Assembly (NCBI RefSeq): GCF_008693385.1 | Contig: NZ_CP044066.1 | Coordinates: 1 to 64,000 of the forward strand | Origin: Cupriavidus pauculus | Lineage (GTDB): Bacteria > Pseudomonadota > Gammaproteobacteria > Burkholderiales > Burkholderiaceae | Length of the DNA: 64,000 nucleotides | Direction of reading: 5' to 3' | Shown here: positions 7,378 through 17,447 of the stretch, piece by piece | How positions within the stretch are numbered: the stretch's first letter is position 1 | Layout: the number at the start of each line of letters is the position of its first letter | Position numbers and translations under genes: made by a program | The notes under the pieces: generated by a model | The model's input: only the letters and a program-made list of their open reading frames with translations | Databases searched by the model: none | What the model was told of the DNA's origin: nothing

Positions 7378-9396
7378 TCAACGTTCGAGGAATAGCTTCA
7401 GTTTATCGGCGCGACTCGGGTGCCTTAGCTTGCGCATCGCTTTAGTTTCAATTTGTCGGATTCGCTCACGCGTCACGTCGAATTGCTTACCGACCTCTTC
7501 CAAGGTGTGCTCGGTGTGAGTTTCGAGTCCGAACCGCATCCGCAGTACCTTGGCTTCGCGGGGCGACAACTCATCCAGAGCCGCATCGATCTGCGCACGC
7601 AGGCCTGCCGAAACTGCTGCCTCAGCCGGTGAACTCGTCGCATCATCTTCAATCATGTCACCGAGCGTGGTGTCTCCTTCCTCGCCCACCGGAGTCTCGA
7701 GCGAGATAGGTTGCTTGGCGATCTTGAGAAGGCCGCGTACCTTCTCCTCGGACAACTCCATGCGCTCGGCGAGGAGCGCTGGATCGGCTTCTTGCCCAGT
7801 TCGCTGCAATATCTCGCGCGAAATCCGGTTCAGCTTGTTGATCGTCTCGATCATATGTACCGGGACGCGGATAGTCCTGCCCTGATCGGCAATTGCCCGT
7901 GTCACGGATTGCCTGACCCACCACGTCGCATACGTGGAAAACTTCCAGCCGCGACGGTATTCGAATTTATCCACCGCCTTCATCAGGCCGATATTGCCTT
8001 CCTGGATAAGATCCAAGAATTGCATGCCGCGGTTCATGTACTTCTTTGCAATGGAGACGACCAGCCGCAGATTGGCTTCGATCATTTCGCCCTTAGCTTT
8101 ACGCATCTTCCGCTCGGCAGCACCCATCATGTTGTTGATATGCTTGAGCTGCTGGAGTGGTAGTGCGACCTTCTCCTCTATGTCGATAAGTTTCTGCTGA
8201 CTCGCCTGAATGGCAGGCAGCTGCCGCTCGAGTGCCGGGCCAAACTTGCCGGAAGTTGCGGCCGCACGGTGGACCCAGCCGAGATCGGTCTCGTGGCCCG
8301 CGAAAGACTGAATAAATGTCTCGCGGGGCATGCCGCAGCGCGCAACGGCGATCTCGAGGATGGAGCGTTCGATCGCACGCACTTGTGTCACCTGGTCGTG
8401 CACGCTCACACACAGGCGATCGATCATCTTCGGGGTAAACCGGATTGGCGCAAGCTCTCGCTGGATTTCAGCGCGCATGCCATCCATGGCTGCGGAATGC
8501 GTAGGGCCAGTGACGGGCAGCTCGGTCATCCGTTCGAATAGGGCTCGCACGCGTGCAAAAATCGCCAGACTGTCGGTGGTCAGTTGTTCCAGCTGGGCCG
8601 CATTCACCTTTTCTGAATCGCCGGAACCATCTTCGTCATCGTCCGACACATTGTCCTCCACTTCGGGGGTATCAGAATCGAAATCAGCGGGCTCGACAGC
8701 CACTTCTTCGGATGGAAGGGGCGAGTCGCTCGCATCTACAAATACACCGCCCACTGTGTCGCTGATGCCGTCAACCAGTTCGTCAATGCGTGAGTCGCCG
8801 GCGATGACACGCTCCGCTTCGGAAAGGATCATGGAAACCACCGCGGGACAGGCAGCGATGGCCTGGATCATATCCTGCAGGCCACTCTCGATGCGTTTGG
8901 CGACATCAATTTCGCCAGCGCGAGTCAGCAATTCGCTGGAGCCCATTTCGCGCATATACATCCGGACCGGATCTGTGGTCCGGCCAAACTCGGAATCGAC
9001 GGTCGACAAGGCCGCCTCTGCTTCTTCGTCCGCCTGATCATCGGACGTTGCAGTGGGTGCGACATCACGCAGCAGTAGCGCTTCGGCGTCAGGCGCCTGC
9101 TCATAAATGGTCACGCCCATTTCGTTGAACGTGCTGACGATGGTTCCCATTGCCGCAGGTGTCACGATCTCGGACAGATGATCGTTAATATCCGCGTGTG
9201 TGAGATAACCTCGCTCGCGCGCAAGCGCGATGAGCGCACGCATCTGGCCTTTGCGCTCCGCATCCTCGCCGACTATGGATACATCATCTGATAGCTTTGC
9301 TACCGCCTGCGTCTTGGCGGTTGATCGCCGGCGGTTGGGCTTTTCCCCTCCGCGCGACGAGGTGGAGCTTTCAAAGTCAGGATCCGAACGGGTCAA
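7378..9396 (-). CDS. rpoD: RpoD-type primary-like sigma factor (second copy on this replicon)
   Basis: 672-residue group 1 sigma-70 that directs RNA polymerase to promoters. It has region 1.1-like N-terminal sequence (about 45-110), region 1.2 ([13 protein letters not shown], about 138-150), an acidic non-conserved insert (about 220-265), region 2 ([14 protein letters not shown] ... [11 protein letters not shown], about 435-500), region 3, and the region 4 helix-turn-helix [19 protein letters not shown] near the C-terminus. The start is TTG at 9396, chosen because AGGAG lies six bases upstream; the nearby ATG is out of frame. It is shorter than typical chromosomal RpoD of Burkholderiales. Presence beside parAB on an accessory replicon suggests an additional sigma factor, not the housekeeping gene. 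Confidence 0.93.
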   Translation of the reverse strand: MTRSDPDFESSTSSRGGEKPNRRRSTAKTQAVAKLSDDVSIVGEDAERKGQMRALIALARERGYLTHADINDHLSEIVTPAAMGTIVSTFNEMGVTIYEQAPDAEALLLRDVAPTATSDDQADEEAEAALSTVDSEFGRTTDPVRMYMREMGSSELLTRAGEIDVAKRIESGLQDMIQAIAACPAVVSMILSEAERVIAGDSRIDELVDGISDTVGGVFVDASDSPLPSEEVAVEPADFDSDTPEVEDNVSDDDEDGSGDSEKVNAAQLEQLTTDSLAIFARVRALFERMTELPVTGPTHSAAMDGMRAEIQRELAPIRFTPKMIDRLCVSVHDQVTQVRAIERSILEIAVARCGMPRETFIQSFAGHETDLGWVHRAAATSGKFGPALERQLPAIQASQQKLIDIEEKVALPLQQLKHINNMMGAAERKMRKAKGEMIEANLRLVVSIAKKYMNRGMQFLDLIQEGNIGLMKAVDKFEYRRGWKFSTYATWWVRQSVTRAIADQGRTIRVPVHMIETINKLNRISREILQRTGQEADPALLAERMELSEEKVRGLLKIAKQPISLETPVGEEGDTTLGDMIEDDATSSPAEAAVSAGLRAQIDAALDELSPREAKVLRMRFGLETHTEHTLEEVGKQFDVTRERIRQIETKAMRKLRHPSRADKLKLFLER

Positions 9397-10214
9397 TACA
9401 TGCTCCTGGGCAGGTGGCCGACCATTTTAGCCATAGCAAGGTACTTTTGGCGCGGCGAATATGACGAACATGGTAGTCATCGATGATGAAACAATAAACG
9501 CGGCCGGGAAATCGTGTGAGCGCTTGGCGGTCCTCAAAAGAATCCGCAACTATTGGCGCTTGCCACTGCCCCATTCAATCTATTCGTCGTTGTGCTAGCT
9601 ACGTCCGCGGGTTCTTCCACTCGGACGCGCGCCATCGACGATTAGCCGGAGGCTGCGACGCAATGGAGTCAGCCCGCTATCTGGCAAGTCGAGTTGACTA
9701 GCTCGCCTAGCGTCGTCCGGTCCGTCCGATGACTTGTAAATCACGCGTCTGATAGCGTTAGGAAGGGCAAGTTGAACCGGCGCGCGCACTAGGACGTACG
9801 ACCTTGCGCAGCTGCGGCTCGCATCTTTATCTGCGCCGGTCACGCTGATGGTCAGTTCCTCCGGCACTGGAGCTGTCACGCTTGCTGGGGACGTGGCTTT
9901 CACTCGCGGGCAGACCGGAAACCGTCTCCATGCTGCGGCTGGCCGCTCCCATGAGTCTGTCCGACGGCGGGCACGTAGCACCACTGGAAACGAATCTCAG
10001 GTGCATGTGGCCGCTGGTGAACTGAACCCTGTTCGAACGAACAAACACGATCCGTTAGTGAAGCGCGTAGCCCGCAGTGATGATTCGATATCGGCCGCTG
10101 GCCCCGAGATCTTGAGATGTACCGTGCGCTTGAATATCCTCTTCGATCCGTTATATTGGCAAACAAAAATAGGCTGCAAGGCCTCAAACTACGCCTGTCG
10201 CGGAGCGCACACCG
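9397..10214. other. Region without a recognised gene
   Basis: Several overlapping frames occur on the minus strand (for example 9997-10179, starting MQPIFVCQYNGSKRIFKRT, about 60 residues). The latter reads somewhat like protein but has no ribosome binding site or known motif. Nothing else is supported. Confidence 0.35.
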
Positions 10215-10451
10215 ATGACTGAGGGAAAGCTACTGCATGACCTTTCGCGCTTGAACAAATGCATCGACGCTCGGGAAAAACAGTTACGTCGTATCGAGGC
10301 GAACTACGGATCGCTCTACGAACTTAGTATTAGACCCGAAAGTCCGGAGGCCGTTAGGATCCGGCAAAAGCTCTACGCCCTTAAGGCGAGGCGCGCCGTA
10401 CTGAGCGGTGAACTCACCGCTCTCGCGCACCGCACCAACTTCCGGAGCTAG
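10215..10451 (+). CDS. Small helical hypothetical protein
   Basis: 78 residues beginning MTEGKLLHDLSRLNKCI, rich in Arg, Lys, Glu and Leu with no Pro-rich or hydrophobic segment. It is predicted to be one or two long helices, possibly a coiled coil (LNKCIDAREKQLRRIEANY). The ATG at 10215 follows GGAG at suitable spacing. Function is unknown; short basic helical proteins of this sort are common on Burkholderiales plasmids. Confidence 0.6.
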   Translation: MTEGKLLHDLSRLNKCIDAREKQLRRIEANYGSLYELSIRPESPEAVRIRQKLYALKARRAVLSGELTALAHRTNFRS

Positions 10452-11303
10452 AGACCCCGGCGATTGGGAACCCTTGAGGTGCTAAGTGAGGCGGTCTTCG
10501 GGAATCGCTGTTCAAGCTGCGGCCTCTCCCTCCGACTGACTACGAAGGCATTTCTGCGCGCTCCCGTGCTGACCGGTCTGCGAGTTGGTTCCCCGGAGAC
10601 GTCGGCTGTCGTGCACCCTAGGAATGTCGGAACTTTGACGGCTAACATGATTGAGCGCAGCCGCTCTTCGTCCCTGCGATCGACTGGGGTATGTCGCGCA
10701 CTGACCAGCTTTGGGCTGTTTTTTTTGCTGTACTGCAGCAAGCAGTGTGTGTGCTTTTATCGGGTGAAGCCTGGCACAGCAGAGCTTACGATGGTCTTGG
10801 AGCAGGAGGGTGCCAGTCGCTCACAGCATACACACAACTCTTCAAGTCGATTCGGTTTGCATACGCGACATCGGAATCCAGCCGGCACCGTATATCGATT
10901 GCCGAAGCCGCGGAGGATGGATTCTGAGCAAATGCGCTCTCCCTCTCGGCGCGAGACCCACAGAGGCAGAGTCCGGGCGCCTGCTCGGTTGGCCACCAGA
11001 CGAAAATGGACACCAATTTGTCATTGACCTAGGGGCAATTCTCTCTCTTCGACGGTGTGGGCTGTCTAAATCCGTGCATCTTGGTCCTTGAATAGGTGTG
11101 GCGCCCGCTGGCTTCCCGAAGCACCGAACAACTCCCAGTCGGCGCTAGGAGGATGGGCGGAGCCGAATGGGGTGTTTTGAATAGATGATCGTGGTCGCGC
11201 GCCTCTAACTTGGCTACAACACTCGTAGACGGTGCCATACGCGGCAAGGGCCACATTTCGTTTGCGGGCGCGGAATTTGCTCAACCATTGTTGAGGAGGA
11301 TCC
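10452..11303. other. Region without a recognised gene
   Basis: Frames on both strands overlap heavily and none has a start signal or a recognised motif. The last 40 bases carry the cheB ribosome binding site (GAGGAGGATCC). Confidence 0.4.
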
Positions 11304-12302
11304 ATGACCCAAACACTCGTCGTCATAGCGGCATCCCGGGGAGGCCTTTCGGTACTCAAGACCCTCGTCTCCGACCTCGATCGAGATTTCCAGGCGACGA
11401 TTCTGGTAGTCATGCACGTGGGCAGGCATCCAAGCATCCTGCCGGAGTTGCTGGCCGCTTGGGGGGCGGTCGCGGTGAGCCATGCTATTGATGGCGAGAC
11501 GATGAAAATCGGTCGGATATATGTAGCCCCACCTGATCGGCATATGGTTGTGCACGGCGACAAGATCCAGCTGCTCGATACGGCCGCCGAGAATTTCTGT
11601 CGTCCGGCTGCAGATCCGCTATTCCGCTCTGCGGCAGTTCACTACGGGGATCGAGTCATTGGCGTGGTCCTTACGGGCGACCTTGATGATGGCGCGGCCG
11701 GGCTTGCTGCGATAGCGGCTCGGGGTGGCTATCGAATCGTGCAACAGCCTGAGGATTGCGAAGCCCCATCGATGCCTCGCAGTGCACTCGCTGCGGCAGG
11801 GGCGGATGTTGTGACAACGCAGGAGAAACTTCCCAGTGTTCTGCGGGCTGCTATCAGTGAGCTATTTCAGCGTGGAGGGGCCATGATAAGTAGTCGGCCA
11901 GACTTGGACCGCGAGGCACAGATTGCGGAAAACGGACTAGCGTACCCTGAGGATCTTGATGAGATCGCAGAACGCTCAGCACTCACATGTCCAAGCTGCA
12001 ACGGGGTGTTATGGCGGCTTCGGGATGAGCGGCCGTTACGCTATCGCTGCCACACAGGTCACGCATACTCGGTGCTGTCACTGGAGGAAGCGACCGCACG
12101 TGCGACGACGGACGCGATATGGCGCGCTATTCGAGCCGTTCGCGAGCATATGATTCTTGCGCAAGAGCGTTGCTTCTCGGCGCAGAGGTTGGGTAACTAC
12201 GGCGACGCGGCACTGGAGCGTGCGCGCGTTGAAGAGAATGAAAAGCTAGTCGCTTTATTGCGGGAAGTGGCTGGAGCGCATGCGTTGGTCGAGCACTCAT
12301 AG
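11304..12302 (+). CDS. cheB: Orphan CheB-type methylesterase without receiver domain
   Basis: 332 residues. The N-terminal 190 match the CheB catalytic domain: the nucleophile motif appears as AASRGGL (Ser about residue 10), HVGRHPSILPELL follows, IYVAPPDRHMVV carries the conserved His, and VVLTGDLDDGAAGL the catalytic Asp region. There is no N-terminal receiver domain. The C-terminal part carries a CxxC...C/H cluster (LTCPSCNG, RYRCHTGHAYS, about 230-258), probably a small zinc-binding module, followed by a helical tail. Family role: hydrolysis of glutamyl methyl esters on chemoreceptors or related sensors. No che genes or receptors lie nearby, so its substrate is unknown. Start ATG follows GAGGAGG. 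Confidence 0.88.
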   Translation: MTQTLVVIAASRGGLSVLKTLVSDLDRDFQATILVVMHVGRHPSILPELLAAWGAVAVSHAIDGETMKIGRIYVAPPDRHMVVHGDKIQLLDTAAENFCRPAADPLFRSAAVHYGDRVIGVVLTGDLDDGAAGLAAIAARGGYRIVQQPEDCEAPSMPRSALAAAGADVVTTQEKLPSVLRAAISELFQRGGAMISSRPDLDREAQIAENGLAYPEDLDEIAERSALTCPSCNGVLWRLRDERPLRYRCHTGHAYSVLSLEEATARATTDAIWRAIRAVREHMILAQERCFSAQRLGNYGDAALERARVEENEKLVALLREVAGAHALVEHS

Positions 12303-12481
12303 CAAAACATCTGTGCGCCGAGTGTTCGGGGGATGGGTGTGCAGAGCACGTCCGGTCCGTTACAAGCCTCCAAGGTGGCCGACTTGCAAGAACATCATTC
12401 CCGCGCCGTATAGGTCTGCAGAAGGTTGCGCCAGTGCGGTAGATGCCCCTGCGAGGAAAGCGGTAAGGGAATGTCCGCCAA
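12303..12481. other. Intergenic, no gene seen
   Basis: Converging space between cheB and the minus-strand membrane-protein remnant; no feature recognised. Confidence 0.3.
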
Positions 12482-12776
12482 CTACGTCGTTCGACTGACG
12501 TAAGTTCTTCCCTGCCCCCGCCGCAGCCGCAAGGCCGCTTCCAAAGTCGCAAGCGTCGTAAGCGAACGAGTTAACTGGACGGCAGCAATGCTCGCCGCCG
12601 CCCCCGTCGCGCTCAGCATTGCCATGGAGCGGCGTTGCGCATCCACCTTTGTCCGCATTTCGTCGATGTATCGATTCAGGACAACCAGGTCCCTCCAGTC
12701 TGCTTTCCACATTTCGCTCCTGAATGCTAATACCAAGTACACCAGCTATGACTATCAGGCTATAGGCTTTCGCCAT
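12482..12776 (-). pseudogene. Small one-span membrane protein, apparently frameshifted
   Basis: An ATG with GCAGGAC upstream (about 12776) starts MAKAYSLIVIAG, then the hydrophobic run continues only in a different frame as VYLVLAFRSEMWKADWRDL. From there a clean 85-residue frame runs to 12482 (VVLNRYIDEMRTKVDAQRR ... RTYVSRTT). Joined by a one-base shift near 12742 the two give one membrane segment plus a soluble helical domain of about 95 residues in total. Alternatively translation starts at the GTG at 12742, but that lacks a ribosome binding site. Sequencing error cannot be excluded. Function unknown. Confidence 0.5.
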
Positions 12777-12961
12777 GTCCTGCGATGTTCTGAATGGGAT
12801 GTTGATGGACAGTGGGGGAGAGGTGATCGACTGACGTGAGCCGGGCATCAAGCTCGACGCAGCGAAAGAGAGGAGTCCGCTTCGGTAGGAATGACTAATA
12901 GGCCAGCCGCCTCTAGCCACGCAGACTACTTTCGCTATGCGTGGGCAGAAATGACAATTCG

Positions 12962-13993
12962 TCAGGAATCTATCGGATTCCCCTCGACCTCCTGAGCGAC
13001 TGATAGCAGTTCAGACGAAGAAACCGGATCCTCTGAGAGAGACGCTACCGCGTTGGCGATTTCGTTCACTGCCGCGTAGTGGAGCATATGACCTGTCGGC
13101 ACCATATGCAGCTGGCTTCCGGCCACTTCCTTATGCAGGCGCACGGTCTGAGCTCCTGAATCTACGATGCCGTCGTCGGTTCCCGCGAACAGCACTACCG
13201 GAGGGCGTAATCGCGAATACTCGCTTCGCATCAGCGTCACTGCGGGAATCATGAGGGCTGTGTCTTCTGCGGCGGCGCGGAGCTGCTTTGGTCTCAGCAT
13301 TAGCTCGCGGGGAATCACACTGAAGAAGTTCTCCGGTATTTGCGCTGGCGCGAACATCTTGCGCAGCGCTCGCTTTAGCCCTACGCGCGCGAGTACTGGG
13401 AGGGCGGTGTGTTGAAGTACGTCTCCCACCCCCGGTATCGCTCCGGGGATGTTGAGTGGTGCATCCAGTCGGGCCGTTGGATGGTAATAGCCGGAAAGCA
13501 GGACTAGCGCACCAATTTCAGCCGGAGTCTGGAGGCCCATCGCGAGCGCGACTAGAGTACCCCACGAGTGGGCTACCACCACGGGCCGCATCGCCGACAG
13601 TTGGTTGATCGCCTTGCTGAGCAGGAGAGCCTGCAGGCGTGGCGTCCAGATCCGGCCGCGAGGGCGGTCACTGTAGCCGAAGCCCGGGCGATCAAAAGCT
13701 ATTACGCGGTGCCGCTGGGCAAGCTTGTCAAACAGTCCGCTTGCAATGAAGTCTTCCGACTGGACGCCGTTGCCGTGGAGAAGCACGACTGGAGGACCGG
13801 TGCCTTGCTCGAGGTAGTGTAGACGCACACCCTCGATTTCAATGAATTGCCCAGTTGGCGGATGCTCCCGTTCCGCTACGCGTGCACGGTGGTTGACCCA
13901 AAGCGCAGCCGCAGTGCCGACAAAGGCGAGGGCGGATGCTGCGACTACGCTACCGGAATTGACGAAGGAAGTCCTCGAGGTCTTAGGAGGCAT
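12962..13993 (-). CDS. Alpha/beta-hydrolase with N-terminal membrane anchor
   Basis: 343 residues from ATG 13993 (MPPKTSRTSFVNSGSVVAA). A hydrophobic segment at about 14-32 probably anchors or exports it. The hydrolase fold follows: oxyanion motif LLHGNGV, nucleophile elbow HSWGT (Ser about 143), acid in FAGTDDG and the final His in PTGHMLHY. Substrate is not evident; such proteins include haloalkane-dehalogenase-like esterases and lactonases. The frame is open upstream to 14140 but that extension is Arg/Cys-rich and unlike the family. Monocistronic, with no neighbour that suggests a pathway. Confidence 0.9.
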   Translation of the reverse strand: MPPKTSRTSFVNSGSVVAASALAFVGTAAALWVNHRARVAEREHPPTGQFIEIEGVRLHYLEQGTGPPVVLLHGNGVQSEDFIASGLFDKLAQRHRVIAFDRPGFGYSDRPRGRIWTPRLQALLLSKAINQLSAMRPVVVAHSWGTLVALAMGLQTPAEIGALVLLSGYYHPTARLDAPLNIPGAIPGVGDVLQHTALPVLARVGLKRALRKMFAPAQIPENFFSVIPRELMLRPKQLRAAAEDTALMIPAVTLMRSEYSRLRPPVVLFAGTDDGIVDSGAQTVRLHKEVAGSQLHMVPTGHMLHYAAVNEIANAVASLSEDPVSSSELLSVAQEVEGNPIDS

Positions 13994-14655
13994 TTGCAAG
14001 TGTCCAAGGTAGGTGCCAAAGCCGGCATGGCTTGAATGGCTGAGCCCTCTACGCACGCAAGCTCGATGCCGAGCAGTAGGACACCTGTGGATTTGACAGA
14101 CTGCCTCAAAAAGGCGAACGGGCCAATGTAAGTAATGCACACCTTAACGCCGGATATTGCATGATTAACCGCTTGCCCGGAGCACGCGGAAGGCGGGGGC
14201 ATGTTGCCGCAAGAAAGCAAAAGGTAGTTGCCCGCAAAGTCTTAACTGCAGAGGGGGGATCTCATCAAGTGATGCGACTCTAGCAGCTAGACAACGGTGT
14301 TGTGTCATATCCTGCGATGTGAACTCGGACGAAAGAAACGCAACTGATGCACGCCTTCGTGCTGGGCGTAGAGGATCGCGCAGGGCTTTGAGCTGCGCAT
14401 CGCCATGGTGCTGACGCTCACCCTCGAGTCCCCCGGCGAAAGGGGTATGGCCATGAAGTTGCTGTGACATATGCCATGAACTGCCCCACGCGTCACTTCT
14501 CGGCACCGACGCTCGGGTGTCGATCCTCCCTTACCTGAGTTCGCATCACCGCTACGAGGAGTACGCTTTTCAAAACGTGCAGCGATGAAGAGCGCTTGCG
14601 TAGACTTCACACGCTTGGCTGCGTCAAACCGCTTTCCCCACTTAGTGCCGCATGC
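13994..14655. other. Region without a recognised gene
   Basis: Minus-strand frames at 14165-14506 and 14305-14610 overlap each other, lack ribosome binding sites and show no known motif. Confidence 0.35.
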
Positions 14656-15351
14656 TCAGCATGCGGGGAGCGCGCGGCGGACAGCCAGAATATCGGCCAT
14701 TGTTACTAGCTCAGCGAAAGATGTAGCCTCCATTTTTCGCATCGCCTGGCCGCGGTAGATCTTCACCGTTGCCTCGGCGATCCCCATCGCGCTTGCTATC
14801 TGTTTGTTGAGCAGGCCCGCCGTTGCAAGCGACATCACCTCGCGCTCGCGGTGGGTGAGCGTGGCGAAACGCGCTCTGAGCAAATGGACTGTCGATTCGG
14901 ACGCGCGACGTAAGCGATCTGACTCGAGAGCGCGATGCACCGAATCAAGCAGATCCTGGCTGCGAAAGGGCTTCGCAAGGAAATCAAATGCGCCACCTTT
15001 CATTGCCGCGACACCCATCGTGAAATCGGCATAAGCAGAAATGAAGATAATGGGGATCGGATCCCCCGCCCGCCGCAATTTCGCCTGAATTTCCAAACCG
15101 CTACATCCACGAAGCCGGACGTCAAGGACGAGGCAAGACGGTACAGGCGGCAGCGTCATCGCAAGCAGTTCTTCGCCCGATGATAAGAGCTCGTGCCGCA
15201 ACCCAACCGACCGAAACAAACTCGCAAGCGCGAATCGCATCGCGGCGTCGTCATCGACCGCCAATACTAACCCCAGCCCCTCGCGGGCGCTTTGGGCAAG
15301 ACTGATGGGGATAGCAGACGACATCAGTGACCGCTCGCTTTCCATTCGCAT
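14656..15351 (-). CDS. FixJ/NarL-type response regulator
   Basis: 231 residues. Receiver domain about 28-145: acidic pocket VDDD, phospho-acceptor Asp in LVLDVRLRG (about 77), conserved Lys in FLAKPF (about 127). A LuxR-type helix-turn-helix fills the C-terminus (LTHREREVMSLATAGLLNKQ, about 165-225), with the FixJ-like order. It should be a DNA-binding transcription factor controlled by an unlinked histidine kinase; none is adjacent. The first ATG (15351) is used; alternatives lie at 15345 and 15324, none with a strong ribosome binding site. Confidence 0.9.
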   Translation of the reverse strand: MRMESERSLMSSAIPISLAQSAREGLGLVLAVDDDAAMRFALASLFRSVGLRHELLSSGEELLAMTLPPVPSCLVLDVRLRGCSGLEIQAKLRRAGDPIPIIFISAYADFTMGVAAMKGGAFDFLAKPFRSQDLLDSVHRALESDRLRRASESTVHLLRARFATLTHREREVMSLATAGLLNKQIASAMGIAEATVKIYRGQAMRKMEATSFAELVTMADILAVRRALPAC

Positions 15352-15556
15352 GTTTCTGACTGTGTCAGTAATGTATGTGTCGGCGACAGCGGCCGCCAGC
15401 TAATTGCGTGACCCGGCCTACACTATTTCTGATTGTTAAGGGATGTCCATATTTGAACCTTTATGGAAGGTCCAAGCGTCCAAGACTCGACGTAACATCC
15501 GGTTTCGTCGAGAACGCGCGCCAGCCGACCCGACGAAATCGTAGTGCAGTAAATTC

Positions 15557-15582
15557 ATCCGCCTGCCGGCGGATTTTTTTTT
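15557..15582 (+). terminator. Strong orphan rho-independent terminator
   Basis: Stem ATCCGCC, loop TGCC, stem GGCGGAT, then eight T. It reads on the plus strand, but no plus-strand gene ends before it, so it may terminate a small non-coding transcript starting in 15352-15550. Confidence 0.8.
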
Positions 15583-15907
15583 GCGAAATAGCCCCACCTG
15601 AGAAAATGCAATTAATCGCCAACGTGCGACCAGACGCAAATTTTGCGTCAGAGACAATGTCGGTGCGGCGAAGCCTGCTTGCGGATAGCGATACTTTCGA
15701 GGTTTCGTTGTTGCCCCCGGCACGTATGTGCAGCCCCTGCTGCAGTAACTTGAAGGGCGCCTAACAACTGCGCGCGGCGAGGCATACGTCTCCGACAGCC
15801 ACCGACGAAAGGCGCGAGCGGCATCGCCTATCCTTAGTGGAACGCTAGGAACAATCTGGCTCTTTCATATTCTCAAGACGTGCCCACGGGGCCACAAAGG
15901 GGCGCTT
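15583..15907. other. Intergenic, no gene seen
   Basis: No supported frame or motif. Confidence 0.35.
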
Positions 15908-16150
15908 GTGTCTCGCCAGCTTCGCTTCATCACCCCGCCGTATCGTGGGTACCTGTTGCACATTTTTATTTTTCCCATGGCGTCTCCGGATTTGGTAGGA
16001 GGGTGGGGATATGAGGTCGGCGTCGCGGATAACGGCGGAGAATTACTGTGCGGTCCCTTTTACTCCTCGTCTGGGTATTGTGATCGAGAGGCAGCAGAGG
16101 AGGCCTCCACTCAACGCGGACGCCTTGCGATTGACATGCTGCTAGGTTAG
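15908..16150 (+). CDS. Small hypothetical protein
   Basis: 80 residues from a GTG (VSRQLRFITPPYRGYLLHIF). It has a beta-rich look, with aromatic and Gly residues in the centre (VGGWGYEVGVADNGGELLCG) and a helical, charged C-terminus (REAAEEASTQRGRLAIDML). This resembles short uncharacterised proteins common in Burkholderiales, but I cannot name a family. The ribosome binding site is weak (GGGGCGCTT). Confidence 0.55.
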   Translation: MSRQLRFITPPYRGYLLHIFIFPMASPDLVGGWGYEVGVADNGGELLCGPFYSSSGYCDREAAEEASTQRGRLAIDMLLG

Positions 16151-16539
16151 CCTGGCCCCATGCGCCCGACTCACGTTCTTTCCCTCGCGCGACATATCTT
16201 TGGTTGCTGGGTGCAAGTGGATCGCGTCGCCCCTGACGAGACCGGCGCAGTCGCGAGGCACGTTGCCGGCAGCGTCGAGGGTGTCGGGGCTGAATGGGGT
16301 GCTCACGCAGCGGTTGAGCACGCTCAAGAACGAGAGCCGGCAACTGCGTGAACACGCGGGTACTGCGGAGAGCGCTGCGCGCGGCTGGCCGACAAGGAAA
16401 CCAGTCTGTTGTCCGCGGTGAGGGCCGCGACGGAGGAACTCGCACACATGGGTAAGCGCCAGGTTGCGGCTGTTCGTCTCCGCGCGCTGCCTCGCGAGGG
16501 TTGAGTTGCTTCCGGGCCTGATTCACTAGTACCGGTACG
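16151..16539 (+). other. Possible decayed coiled-coil gene
   Basis: Two plus-strand frames joined by a shift near 16355 would read LTQRLSTLKNESRQLREH and then RLADKETSLLSAVRAATEEL, a plausible heptad pattern. No start or known family; probably a remnant. Confidence 0.3.
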
Positions 16540-16558
16540 GGGTCAGTTCTCAGTGCAA
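16540..16558 (-). repeat. IS21-type terminal repeat fragment
   Basis: Minus-strand TTGCACTGAGAACTGACCC matches the TTGCAyC-N5-TGACCC pattern repeated at 17746, 17775, 31484, 31518, 51229 and 51253. It is a solo end fragment left of the AraC gene. Confidence 0.55.
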
Positions 16559-16619
16559 AGCAACGATCTGATCTAGCGACGCGCGCCAGCGCATCGCCCA
16601 TTGACATCATGAGAACGAT

Positions 16620-17447
16620 CTATAGGTCGGATTGTTGTGCCTCACACTTGAGCAACAATTCCTGGCCCGGAAGGGCGCTGCCACTTGTCTGTCGGGCCTG
16701 GTACCTCCATCGACCCGGCGTTAGTCCGGTGAAGTTGCGGAACACTGTCGTGAAATGCGCCTGGGAGTGAAAGCCGGTCTCCGGCGCGACTTCGGCTAAC
16801 GAAGACGATCCTTCCGCCAGCAGTTGCTTCGCGATGCCCAGGCGGCATTCCGTAAGATACCGGTGGAGCGTCATGCCGGTAGCGAGAAGGAACTGGGCTG
16901 CGAAATGCATGCGGCTCAGCCCGGCCTCGTCTGCCATGGCTTGGAGCGAGAGGGTCGTTCTCGAGTTCGCCTGGATGAATGCGATTACCTTGTGCAGTCG
17001 CCATGATTGCAGCCCGGCGCGCTGGGCCGGCGAGCGCTCGCGTTGGCGTTGTGCGCGAACGAGATATGCAATGACGCTCTGACAGGCGCTCTCCACAAAA
17101 AGCGGCGGGACTGGTCCATCAGCACTAGCTGCAGTTGTGAGTGCCCCCACAAATCGGCCCAGTAACGGATCGGATCGGAAAGCTGGGTCCTGCAGAGATA
17201 CTTCTTCAGCCGCAGCCAATTGGCATCGCCTGATAGCCTCGGACATCGTTGCGGCAGGCACGAACAGATGAACGGATTTCATTGGTCGCTCGAAACGACA
17301 GCGGATCTGCTCGCCCGGCGCAGTAATCTGGGCAGCACCAAACTGTCCAGCCCGCGTACACAGAGCAATACCATTTTTGGTGCAATCCACCAGAGTCTTC
17401 GAGAGAAAGATCTCGATGGTATAGAAGTGCTCGAGTGATGGCGACAC
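16620..17447 (-). CDS. AraC-family transcriptional regulator
   Basis: About 275 residues as read from a GTG at 17447. The C-terminal third holds the two AraC helix-turn-helices (LSLQAMADEAGLSRMHFAAQ and EVAPETGFHSQAHFTTVFRN, then FTGLTPGRWR). The N-terminal part resembles the effector-binding beta domain but begins abruptly. The same frame is open further upstream without a good start, and the ATG at 17656 lies in another frame, so the true N-terminus may be lost by frameshift. IS21-type end fragments lie on both sides (16540-16558 and 17746-17795). Target genes are unknown. Confidence 0.82.
   Translation of the reverse strand: MSPSLEHFYTIEIFLSKTLVDCTKNGIALCTRAGQFGAAQITAPGEQIRCRFERPMKSVHLFVPAATMSEAIRRCQLAAAEEVSLQDPAFRSDPLLGRFVGALTTAASADGPVPPLFVESACQSVIAYLVRAQRQRERSPAQRAGLQSWRLHKVIAFIQANSRTTLSLQAMADEAGLSRMHFAAQFLLATGMTLHRYLTECRLGIAKQLLAEGSSSLAEVAPETGFHSQAHFTTVFRNFTGLTPGRWRYQARQTSGSALPGQELLLKCEAQQSDL

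Noticed and set aside
8330..9037. A long Ser/Arg-rich plus-strand frame opposite rpoD
   Set aside because: Mirror frame of the strongly coding rpoD gene.
10464..11027. A 187-codon plus-strand frame between small genes
   Set aside because: No start signal, composition typical of non-coding high-GC sequence, competing frames on the other strand.
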